A stretch of 64,000 nt of DNA from Bacteroidetes bacterium UBA6063 (GTDB lineage Bacteria; Bacteroidota; Bacteroidia; NS11-12g; UBA9320): contig DIYD01000106.1 of NCBI GenBank assembly GCA_002428905.1, forward strand, positions 1 to 64,000, in the 5' to 3' direction. Position 1 is the first letter of the stretch. The number at the start of each line of letters is the position of its first letter. Position numbers and translations under genes: made by a program. The notes beneath the pieces were generated by a model. It was not told where the DNA came from. It worked only from the letters and a program-made list of their open reading frames with translations, and ran no database searches. Below are positions 42,425 to 49,836 of this stretch, piece after piece.

Positions 42425-43267
42425 TTACTTATTTCGCATGCGCTTAATCGCTCGCCAAATTGCAGGTGGCATCCAGTCGGTGGCGAAGTTCACTACAGCA
42501 TTGTACCGACGCATGTCTTTTTCCGTTTCAACACCCTTGCGATCAACGAAAAGCGTAGTATGGTCTTCCAACCCTTCATTCACTTCACTAGCCGGACGAC
42601 CATTGGTGTAATAATACAATGCCAGTGATTTTCGACTTCGGTCTTCAGGGCATGTAAGTTTATCTGGATGGCCATGATACGAAAAGTCGGTCGTTGAGAA
42701 CATAGCGAGGCGATTAAACAGGGGTAATATCTTCTTTTCGCACTTGGTCATATCCTGATTCCAAAGCTCGAAATGTCCGCCATACGACTCCTCCCAGTCC
42801 TTATTTAGATAAATGAGTACATTTAATCGACGGTCTAAACCCGTGGATTTATGTTTGTTAAAATCCGCATGAACCTTTAAAAATCCACCCGGTTTAATTT
42901 GGTGACATCCTCCACCTTCGTAGTACGGATCTCCCAGAAGGTTCTCAATACCAGTGAGTTCTGAAAGAAAATTTAAAAATGGTTCTGAATTCAAAAAGTG
43001 CATAAACACTTTAGTGGCCTTTCCAAACCGCTCTTCACCACGTGAGGCAAGCTTCACTTCGTTAGGTGTTTTATACTGAATATCACCCTTGTCTCCCATC
43101 TCTGGGAATTCGGCCAATACTTCAGACAAAAAATCCGCGTTAAAGAAGTCGTCAAAGTAAATATTAGGGAACGGAGAATTACTTCCATATTCCGATTTGT
43201 AGTGACGCGCAAGGCCCATTAGTTCATCGTATTCGATGTCTAGTACTTTATATTCTCCGATCTGCAT
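42425..43267 (-). CDS. 2-oxoglutarate/Fe(II)-dependent oxygenase (prolyl 4-hydroxylase-like)
   Basis: This 280-aa cytoplasmic oxygenase has the iron ligands H133 and D135 in LKVHADFNKH, and a distal His in YHGHPD (H198 or H200). R212/K213 (in RKSLALYYYT) is placed for 2-oxoglutarate binding. The RRLNVLIYLNKDWEESYGGHFELW stretch is the usual core of the P4H-like group related to Tpa1/OGFOD1. Bacterial members hydroxylate proteins or sugar-linked metabolites, and the substrate here is unknown. It is divergent from the DUF2723 glycosyltransferase gene, with 62 bases between the starts, so a role in envelope glycan or protein modification is plausible. Confidence 0.88.
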   Translation of the reverse strand: MQIGEYKVLDIEYDELMGLARHYKSEYGSNSPFPNIYFDDFFNADFLSEVLAEFPEMGDKGDIQYKTPNEVKLASRGEERFGKATKVFMHFLNSEPFLNFLSELTGIENLLGDPYYEGGGCHQIKPGGFLKVHADFNKHKSTGLDRRLNVLIYLNKDWEESYGGHFELWNQDMTKCEKKILPLFNRLAMFSTTDFSYHGHPDKLTCPEDRSRKSLALYYYTNGRPASEVNEGLEDHTTLFVDRKGVETEKDMRRYNAVVNFATDWMPPAIWRAIKRMRNK

Positions 43268-43297
43268 TTTATAACTTTAAGGTGTAAAAAAAAGAAA

Positions 43298-43305
43298 TAT
43301 TTTTG
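43298..43305 (+). promoter_or_regulatory. -7 element of the DUF2723 gene
   Basis: TATTTTTG, a perfect TAnnTTTG, sits 24 bases before the ATG at 43330. Confidence 0.55.
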
Positions 43306-43329
43306 TGACGCACAAAGACACGCTTGAAT

Positions 43330-46300
43330 ATGATAAAATATAAATTGTGGAACAACATTCTGGGATGGGTCAGTTTTGCCATCGCGATGATCGTTTACAC
43401 GCTAACCGTTGAACCATCAGTACCTCTTTGGGATTGTGGCGAATTCATTTCAGCCTCATATAGTTTACAAGTTGTTCACCCTCCGGGGGCACCGCTCTTC
43501 TTGTTACTCGGTCGATTGTTCTCCATGTTTGCCATGGGCAATCTAGCCAATGTAGCGCTGGCCGTGAACATGCTATCGGTTGTTGCTAGTGCATTAACCG
43601 TTGGCTTTACCTTCTGGATTATTACACATTTTGCGCTTAAATCGTTGAATATCAACGTTGAAAAGCCTGAGGTGTCTTTGTCGCAAGCCGTAGGGATTTT
43701 CGGCTCTGGAATCGTTGGTGCACTTGCACTTACGTTTATGGATACGTTCTGGTTCAGTGCCGTTGAAGCGGAAGTTTATGCTTCTTCTTCTTTGTTTACC
43801 GCATTGTCGTTCTGGGGTATCCTTAAGTGGGAATCAAACAAAAGTAAACCAACGGCAGATCGTTGGTTGGTGTTCATCGCCTATACCATTGGATTGTCCA
43901 TTGGGCTTCACTTACTGAACTTACTTGTTATTCCAGCGGTGGTATTGTACTACTTCTTCAACCGTTATAAGGTGAACAACATCAACATCATTAAGGCACT
44001 GGCTGTAGGAGCTGGTTCGCTGGTTTTCATTAACTGGGGAGTAATTCCTGGCTTACCGAAAATCGCTGCCTCTATTGACAAGATGTTTGTGAACGGCATG
44101 GGATTACCATTCAATTCAGGGGTCTTATTCACGGTTGCACTCGTAATTGCCGTAATGGCTTTCGCGGTTCGTTACAGTATTAAAAAACAAAAGCCGTTGT
44201 TAAACCTTGCTTTCCTATGTCTTACCTATATCCTCATCGGTTACAGTTCATATTCTATGGTGGTTATTCGGTCATTGGCCGAACCTCCAATCGACATGAA
44301 CGATCCGGAAGATGCCTACAGCTTACTAAGCTATATTCAGCGTGAACAATATGGTGATCGTCCCCTATTCAAAGGGCCTTACTACAACTCACGACCAATC
44401 AACTACAAAGACGGTCGCGACCACTATCGTAAAGGTGCAGAGAAATATGAGTTTACGGGTACGGCTATCAAGTACGAGTGGCGTGAGCAAGACCAGACCA
44501 TCTTACCTCGTATGGGTGATCTTACCGACAAGAATAAAGGGTACAAGTACTGGTACAATGAACGCACGAATTCTGACGGTCAGGTGGTGACACCTGATTT
44601 TAAGCAGAACATTAACTTTATGATGGACTATCAGCTGGGTTGGATGTATTGGCGTTATTTCTTCTGGAACTTCGGAGGAAGACAAAGTGACAACCAAAAC
44701 GTTGATAAAAACGTATTCGACGGTAATTGGTTAAGTGGTCTTAACTTTATCGATAATGGCCGTCTTGGGCCGCAAGACGATTTGCCGGAATCAATGACCA
44801 CCAATAAGGCAAGAAACAAATACTACCTGATTCCGTTCCTACTCGGGTTGATTGGTATCTTCTTCCAGTTTGCGCGAAATAAATACGATGCCACCACGGT
44901 TACGGTGTTGTTCATATTCACAGGTATTTTCATTGTAATATATCTGAATCAGCCGCCACTAGAACCGCGTGAGCGTGACTATACCAACGTGGGCTCTTAT
45001 CAAACCTTCTGTATATGGATCGGTTTGGCCGTTCTTGCCATTGCCGAATTCTTCAAGAAGTTTATGGGCCAGATGCCTGCAGCTGCCCTGGGTATTGTTT
45101 TATGTCTACCGGCACCGTATTTAATGGGGTCTCAGAACTGGGACGACCACGACCGATCTGATCGTTACCTGGGTATTAGTTTTGCGAGAAACTACCTGAA
45201 CTCGTGTGATAAAAATGCCATTCTGTTTACGAATGGTGATAATGATACGTATCCATTATGGTATGCACAAAACGTTGAAGGTATTCGTACAGATGTTCGG
45301 ATCATCAACCTGAGCTTACTGAGTACAGAGTATTATGCACAAGCCCTGACCCGCAAGTACTACGCTTCAGAACCCTTGCCAATGTCCATCATTCCAGAAG
45401 AGAAGTTACAAGATGGCCAACGCGATATCGTATCGTACTTTGATAAAAACCGATTCTTCGCACAAGACCGATATCACAGTTTAAAGAAGGTGTTGTCGTT
45501 TGTTACCAGTGACGAGGATCAACACAAAGCTTCGTCGAATTACTCTAAAGCGGGAGAGCTTGAAAACTATCTTCCGGCGAGAAACGTGTATATCGAAGTG
45601 GACAAAGAAGCTGTTATGGCTTCAGGTACAGTGAGTGAAAAAGACACCGGCCGAATTGTTGACTATATTCAGTTCACACTGGGTAATCGATTGATGAAAG
45701 GTAGTATTGTGATGTTGGACATTATTGCAACCAACGCTGCAAATGGATGGGAACGCCCTATCTACTTTACAACGACTACCGGAGACGACACATATGCAAA
45801 TCTTGAGTCGTACTTCCGACACGAAGGACTGACTTATCGTCTGGTTCCGATCAAGTCGAACTGGAATGCAGAACGTGGTTTGATCGATAACGACCTGTTA
45901 TACAAACGCCTTATGGAAGACTTTGTATGGGGTAACATGGAAAAAGGAACGATGTTCCTCGACCACAAAGCAACACTCGTTCCACGTAATCTGCGCGTGT
46001 TATTCGCTCAGGTTGCCCAGCGTTATGTTTCGGAAGGCGATAACGAAAAAGCAAAAGCCCTACTTCTGAAATCTTTAGAAGTTATTCCGGAGTCTATCTT
46101 ACCAATGGACACCTATATCAAGGCATATTATATTGAAATGCTGAACACTACGGGTGAAACGGAGAAAGCAAAAGAATTACTTGCGAGTAATGTAAAACGC
46201 ATCAAGGAAGAGAGTCAGTACTTCTTAAAAATGCAACGACATAAAGATGTGCAGTTTAGAAGTATTGCCCGGTCAAAACTTACCGGACTTAATGGTGATT

Positions 46301-46407
46301 TGAATCAGGCGCTTGGTTTGTCAATGCGTTTATCTGATTCTACTTCAATGAATGCATTGAACGATTTGAGACTATTAATGCCTCAACCGCAAACACCACA
46401 ACAATAA
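43330..46407 (+). CDS. DUF2723 (GT117) membrane glycosyltransferase, PMT-like
   Basis: This 1025-aa protein of the DUF2723 family has a GT-C fold like protein O-mannosyltransferases. About 10-12 membrane segments cluster in residues 5-310 and 500-600. The first periplasmic loop contains the acidic catalytic-type motif LWDCGEFISASY, followed by VVHPPGAPLFLLLGR. A large C-terminal periplasmic region (about 620-1025) shows FTNGDNDTYPLWYAQ and helical TPR-like repeats near the end. In Bacteroidota these enzymes are thought to transfer sugars from lipid carriers to proteins or lipids. I used the ATG at 43330, because the preceding in-frame TTG is upstream of no family sequence. A terminator follows. 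Confidence 0.92.
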   Translation: MIKYKLWNNILGWVSFAIAMIVYTLTVEPSVPLWDCGEFISASYSLQVVHPPGAPLFLLLGRLFSMFAMGNLANVALAVNMLSVVASALTVGFTFWIITHFALKSLNINVEKPEVSLSQAVGIFGSGIVGALALTFMDTFWFSAVEAEVYASSSLFTALSFWGILKWESNKSKPTADRWLVFIAYTIGLSIGLHLLNLLVIPAVVLYYFFNRYKVNNINIIKALAVGAGSLVFINWGVIPGLPKIAASIDKMFVNGMGLPFNSGVLFTVALVIAVMAFAVRYSIKKQKPLLNLAFLCLTYILIGYSSYSMVVIRSLAEPPIDMNDPEDAYSLLSYIQREQYGDRPLFKGPYYNSRPINYKDGRDHYRKGAEKYEFTGTAIKYEWREQDQTILPRMGDLTDKNKGYKYWYNERTNSDGQVVTPDFKQNINFMMDYQLGWMYWRYFFWNFGGRQSDNQNVDKNVFDGNWLSGLNFIDNGRLGPQDDLPESMTTNKARNKYYLIPFLLGLIGIFFQFARNKYDATTVTVLFIFTGIFIVIYLNQPPLEPRERDYTNVGSYQTFCIWIGLAVLAIAEFFKKFMGQMPAAALGIVLCLPAPYLMGSQNWDDHDRSDRYLGISFARNYLNSCDKNAILFTNGDNDTYPLWYAQNVEGIRTDVRIINLSLLSTEYYAQALTRKYYASEPLPMSIIPEEKLQDGQRDIVSYFDKNRFFAQDRYHSLKKVLSFVTSDEDQHKASSNYSKAGELENYLPARNVYIEVDKEAVMASGTVSEKDTGRIVDYIQFTLGNRLMKGSIVMLDIIATNAANGWERPIYFTTTTGDDTYANLESYFRHEGLTYRLVPIKSNWNAERGLIDNDLLYKRLMEDFVWGNMEKGTMFLDHKATLVPRNLRVLFAQVAQRYVSEGDNEKAKALLLKSLEVIPESILPMDTYIKAYYIEMLNTTGETEKAKELLASNVKRIKEESQYFLKMQRHKDVQFRSIARSKLTGLNGDLNQALGLSMRLSDSTSMNALNDLRLLMPQPQTPQQ

Positions 46408-46425
46408 AGACACTAATTTTCCTAT

Positions 46426-46452
46426 AAACCCCGGTGTACAAACCGGGGTTTT
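46426..46452 (+). terminator. Rho-independent terminator after the DUF2723 gene
   Basis: AACCCCGGT pairs with ACCGGGGTT around a short GTACAA loop, followed by four T and a T-rich stretch. Confidence 0.8.
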
Positions 46453-46468
46453 ATGTTTATACAGGCGT

Positions 46469-47209
46469 ATGAATAAGACGAACAAAGCGAACAAACAGAT
46501 GATTTATGGCCTTCATACGGTTATTGAAGCCATACAATCGGGGAAAGAATTTGAGCGCATCTATGTGCAGAAAGGCGAAAAGGGTCCATTATTTAATGAG
46601 CTAACTGCCCTCATCAAGGAAAACCGTTTGCCAGTGCACCAGGTACCTGTGCACAAACTAAATCGTCTTACACGGGGCAATCACCAGGGCGCCGTAGCGT
46701 TCTTATCGCTTATACCCAATGTGAGTATTGGTGAGATTATTACCCGAACGTTTGAAACCGGGCAGGATCCAAAGATTTTAGTGCTTGATGGTGTAACCGA
46801 TGTGCGAAACTTCGGGGCGTTATCCCGGTCGGCTCTGGCCTTTGGTTTTCATGCGGTGGTTGTACCGCACAAAGGATCTGCACTTATTCATCAGGATGCG
46901 GTTAAGGCATCTGCTGGCGCATTAATGAAGCTTCCGGTAAGTAAGGTAGCTCATTTAGGAAGCAGTCTGCGAGAAATGAAAGCGTTTGGATTGAGTGTAC
47001 TGGGTATTACTGAAAAAGCATCGGATTCTATTCGAAGCTTACAGGTAACCGGACCAATTGCCCTGGTTCTGGGTAATGAAGAAACCGGTATTCAATCCAG
47101 TAATATTTCGCTTTGCGATGAGACTTATCGCATCGAAATATCCGAAGAAATCGACTCTCTGAATGTGTCTGTTGCTGGAGCGGTGGCCATGTATCAGGCG
47201 TCGTTATAA
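46469..47209 (+). CDS. rlmB: 23S rRNA (guanosine-2'-O-)-methyltransferase RlmB
   Basis: This 246-aa SPOUT-class enzyme methylates the ribose of G2251 in 23S rRNA (E. coli numbering) or a related position. An N-terminal substrate-binding domain (IYGLHTVIEAIQSGKEFERI) precedes the knotted methyltransferase domain. The motifs are ILVLDGVTDVRNFGALSRSA, ALVLGNEETGIQSSN and EIDSLNVSVAGAVAMY, which make the AdoMet-binding knot. The specific site (RlmB versus the related TrmH-type) is inferred from the N-terminal domain. The gene follows the terminator at 46452 and has no obvious promoter of the TAnnTTTG type. Confidence 0.9.
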   Translation: MNKTNKANKQMIYGLHTVIEAIQSGKEFERIYVQKGEKGPLFNELTALIKENRLPVHQVPVHKLNRLTRGNHQGAVAFLSLIPNVSIGEIITRTFETGQDPKILVLDGVTDVRNFGALSRSALAFGFHAVVVPHKGSALIHQDAVKASAGALMKLPVSKVAHLGSSLREMKAFGLSVLGITEKASDSIRSLQVTGPIALVLGNEETGIQSSNISLCDETYRIEISEEIDSLNVSVAGAVAMYQASL

Positions 47210-47390
47210 ACGTTTTTAAACGGAGTGTCTAGTTGTCAGAACTAGCTAATTTAGACCACATTACACGTAAAGTGTTCATTATCAACGAGTCATATCCACA
47301 TTAATTTTTTAAAACCAAACAATAATTCGCTTGTTTTTTTCGTATAGAAAAATAATTTTCGCGAGACAATCGTACAATAATTATAGAACT

Positions 47391-47612
47391 ATGTATTGGA
47401 CATTAGAATTAGCCTCTTATCTAGACGATGCACCCTGGCCAGCGAGCAAGGATGAGCTTATCGACTATGCGATTCGTTCCGGTGCCCCGTTGGAAGTTGT
47501 TGAGAATTTGCAAGAGCTTGAAGACGATGGAGAACCGTTTGAATCTATTGAAGAAGTATGGAGTGAGTATCCGACTACGGAAGACTACTTCTTTAACGAA
47601 GACGAGTTATAA
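47391..47612 (+). CDS. DUF2795 domain-containing small protein
   Basis: This 73-aa acidic protein begins MYWTLELASYLDDAPWPASK and matches the DUF2795 family: a three-helix fold with an ELIDYAIRSGAPLEVVENLQEL core that resembles small nucleic-acid-associated helical domains. Its very high similarity across Bacteroidota suggests an essential or housekeeping role, but none has been shown. The ATG at 47391 was chosen; the frame extends upstream to 47331 without family sequence. A terminator lies 27 bases after its stop. Confidence 0.9.
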   Translation: MYWTLELASYLDDAPWPASKDELIDYAIRSGAPLEVVENLQELEDDGEPFESIEEVWSEYPTTEDYFFNEDEL

Positions 47613-47638
47613 CCGTAGCGTACATATCAAGATTTTTG

Positions 47639-47669
47639 AACCGTTCGGATGACCTCCGGACGGTTTTTT
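47639..47669 (+). terminator. Rho-independent terminator after the DUF2795 gene
   Basis: AACCGTTCGGA pairs with TCCGGACGGTT (one mismatch) and is followed by six T. It overlaps the last bases of the convergent hydrolase gene at 47668. Confidence 0.85.
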
Positions 47670-48489
47670 ATTTGGTCAAAAACTCAACCATGCGGCGGAC
47701 AGATGCGTCATCTTTTAACGCCTTGTTGTGACCTAGTCCGGATGTCACGAGAAGCTCGCCTTCTACCAACCTACTCATATACCGACCCTCTTCTACCGGT
47801 ACTTCAATATCAGAATCGTCTACCACAACCAGGATTTCAGGTCTTTGTTTGATATCCAGAATCCGGTAACCTGTGGAGAAGTAATCAAACTCGCTACCGA
47901 ACCGATCGAGGAGTTTTTGTCGTACCCATTTTTCAATTTTTTCATTACCATTGATCTGCTCCATAAACCGACGCATTATGGTTCGTGTCCATATTGCCGA
48001 GTTGATCATTACAAACCGTTTCACCTGAGTTTGGTGCTCGATCATAGCAAAAATTGAAGCCATAGCACCCAGCGAATGCCCCACCAGGGCATGTACATCC
48101 GGATAACGATCCATTAGATAAAGCAGTGTGTCTCGAAACTGCAACACATTGCTTGAACTGCCTTCTGATTTCACATGACCCGGAAAGTCAGGGATAACCA
48201 CGCGATATCCTTCATCGACCAAAGGTTCTACAAACTTTCGATAGTGCATCCCTTTGCTGCTCCAGCCGTGCGCAAATAGAACCGTAGGTCCTTCTCCCCA
48301 AACCGTATAATTGGTCTGGTTACCATGAATCAATGTTTGAAACTGCCTGCCTTTCTTGAGCACTTCTACCTCTGGTGGCCGCAAACCAACACGAATGGGT
48401 TTAAAGAAAAACCAATAGGCCAGCTTACCGCCGAGCCATGGCCATACCACCCCCAAAAAGCCAAAAATTGCCTGAATCACCTTCTGCAT
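47668..48489 (-). CDS. Alpha/beta hydrolase, membrane-associated
   Basis: This 273-aa serine hydrolase has a hydrophobic N-terminus (about 8-30) that could anchor it to the membrane. The fold motifs are VLFAHGWSSKG (oxyanion), the nucleophile elbow HALVGHSLGAMAS, the acid in VVVDDSDIEVP and the His in TSGLGHNKA. The order and spacing are those of esterases/lipases and related enzymes. The ATG at 48489 was chosen; upstream in-frame ATGs at 48528 and 48546 overlap the divergent gene. The substrate is unknown. Confidence 0.85.
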   Translation of the reverse strand: MQKVIQAIFGFLGVVWPWLGGKLAYWFFFKPIRVGLRPPEVEVLKKGRQFQTLIHGNQTNYTVWGEGPTVLFAHGWSSKGMHYRKFVEPLVDEGYRVVIPDFPGHVKSEGSSSNVLQFRDTLLYLMDRYPDVHALVGHSLGAMASIFAMIEHQTQVKRFVMINSAIWTRTIMRRFMEQINGNEKIEKWVRQKLLDRFGSEFDYFSTGYRILDIKQRPEILVVVDDSDIEVPVEEGRYMSRLVEGELLVTSGLGHNKALKDDASVRRMVEFLTK

Positions 48490-48526
48490 AAGCAACAATT
48501 GTTTGGCAAAAGTGTAACATTGTTGC

Positions 48527-48985
48527 ATGAAATGGGTAACTGCCATCGGATTAATTTTTCAATTCTTTGCGTTTTGGTTTGCCGCTCCGGAGTTACTTGG
48601 CGTGACCACACTACAACGACTCGAAACCGGAATTCAACGGTTTGCAGCTCGAGCACCGTTAATAATTATACTGAGCATTATCTTTGGGTACGGCCTTACC
48701 TTCATTGGTCTGGCATCCTATAACTTCTACTACATGCGCGAAACCGGTGAGGCATTTATAAACGTTAAATCCTATATGTGGTCCATGGGTATCTGCACAG
48801 CTGTCTACATGGCAATTATGTTCAATTACAAACGCCTTAAGCGATTTTTAGAAAAGAAAGTGGCCGAACCCCTTACCAATCGAATTATCAATAACAGTGA
48901 GACCCGAAGAGTTGCACTACTCATCGGCGCAATCTTATTTACACTGGGCTTTTTCCTTCAACTAGTAAGCGTTTTACTGGGATAG
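48527..48985 (+). CDS. Small polytopic membrane protein
   Basis: This 152-aa protein has four hydrophobic segments (about 4-22, 43-66, 83-99 and 130-150) separated by short charged loops with GIQRFAARAPL and RLKRFLEKKVAEPLTNR. I recognise no family. A near -7 sequence TAACATTG (48515-48522) ends 4 bases before the ATG, overlapping the promoter region of the divergent hydrolase in a 37-base spacer. The last 12 bases overlap the convergent hydrolase gene at 48974. Confidence 0.72.
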   Translation: MKWVTAIGLIFQFFAFWFAAPELLGVTTLQRLETGIQRFAARAPLIIILSIIFGYGLTFIGLASYNFYYMRETGEAFINVKSYMWSMGICTAVYMAIMFNYKRLKRFLEKKVAEPLTNRIINNSETRRVALLIGAILFTLGFFLQLVSVLLG

Positions 48986-49780
48986 CATATCTTCAATAAT
49001 TGCATTGGTTTCTGGCTTCAGTAACTGATGCCCGCTATCTACTTTCTTAAGAACCACATCATTTACTTTAATGGCAAAACGCTCCGCGTTTTTTACCGGG
49101 ATAACAGAATCTCGTAAGCCAAAAATCAGACGTATTTTGATCCCATGCGCATTGATAGCTTCGATGGCCTTTGATGGGTTCACAGAAATTCGGGCTGTAC
49201 TCGACCACCGATCCAAAAGGGCCTGCCGTTTAAGCTTTGAATCCATAGTGGAGTAATAAAACTTAACCACTTTTGAGCTGGCTATGCGCAGACGTTTGGC
49301 CCACTTTAAGGAGTAAAAAACCCAGCTTGGATAAAGTACAAAACTTTGAAAAAGTGCTCTGCCCAGAGCTGTTTTTGTTACAAAGTTAAACATGGGTTTG
49401 ACCTTCAAACCATCCGCTGCAATCAACCAGATGGCGTTTATTTTTTCAGGAAAAGCACTGGCAAATCCAAGGGCATAGTTACCCCCGATGCTATATGCCA
49501 TGATGCTAATTTTGGAGGAAGCGTTCACATGCGCTAAAAATTGATGTATCAATTCACATAACAGTTCAGTCGACAGTTTACTTTTTTCGCCCCAAACCGT
49601 TTTTCCCTGAAAGGGTAAATCTACGGAAACCACGGTGTACTTTTGAGACAAGCTTGGCTCTAAAACACTGAAAATCTGACAATTCTGGCCATACCCATGG
49701 AAACAAATCAGGGTTTCGTCTCCCGTGCCAAACGTGATATAATTTATCTTAGAATCGCGCCAGTTAAATACGTTGTCCAC
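48974..49780 (-). CDS. Alpha/beta hydrolase
   Basis: This 268-aa hydrolase has LICFHGYGQNCQIFSVL (oxyanion region), nucleophile elbow IMAYSIGGNYALG (Ser in A-Y-S-I-G), an acid near FGLRDSVIPV and the His in VDSGHQLLKP. The pattern is that of the MenH/esterase-type hydrolases without the usual G-x-S-x-G at the first position (A instead). The start is GTG at 49780, with no ATG close by in frame. It is divergent from carB with 56 bases between. No metabolic partner is evident, so the substrate is open. Confidence 0.83.
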   Translation of the reverse strand: MDNVFNWRDSKINYITFGTGDETLICFHGYGQNCQIFSVLEPSLSQKYTVVSVDLPFQGKTVWGEKSKLSTELLCELIHQFLAHVNASSKISIMAYSIGGNYALGFASAFPEKINAIWLIAADGLKVKPMFNFVTKTALGRALFQSFVLYPSWVFYSLKWAKRLRIASSKVVKFYYSTMDSKLKRQALLDRWSSTARISVNPSKAIEAINAHGIKIRLIFGLRDSVIPVKNAERFAIKVNDVVLKKVDSGHQLLKPETNAIIEDMLSQ

Positions 49781-49807
49781 AATTGATTTTCTTCAGGTTT
49801 AAAACCT

Positions 49808-49815
49808 TAATTTTG
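49808..49815 (+). promoter_or_regulatory. -7 element of carB
   Basis: TAATTTTG, a perfect TAnnTTTG, lies 21 bases before the carB ATG. No PyrR-type or riboswitch-like leader fits in the short remaining space. Confidence 0.6.
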
Positions 49816-49836
49816 CCCAATTTGAAATAAAATCTA

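Noticed and set aside
47639..47669. Bidirectional terminator for the convergent pair DUF2795/hydrolase.
   Set aside because: Only the plus strand has a T-run after the stem; the minus-strand side is followed by a mixed sequence.
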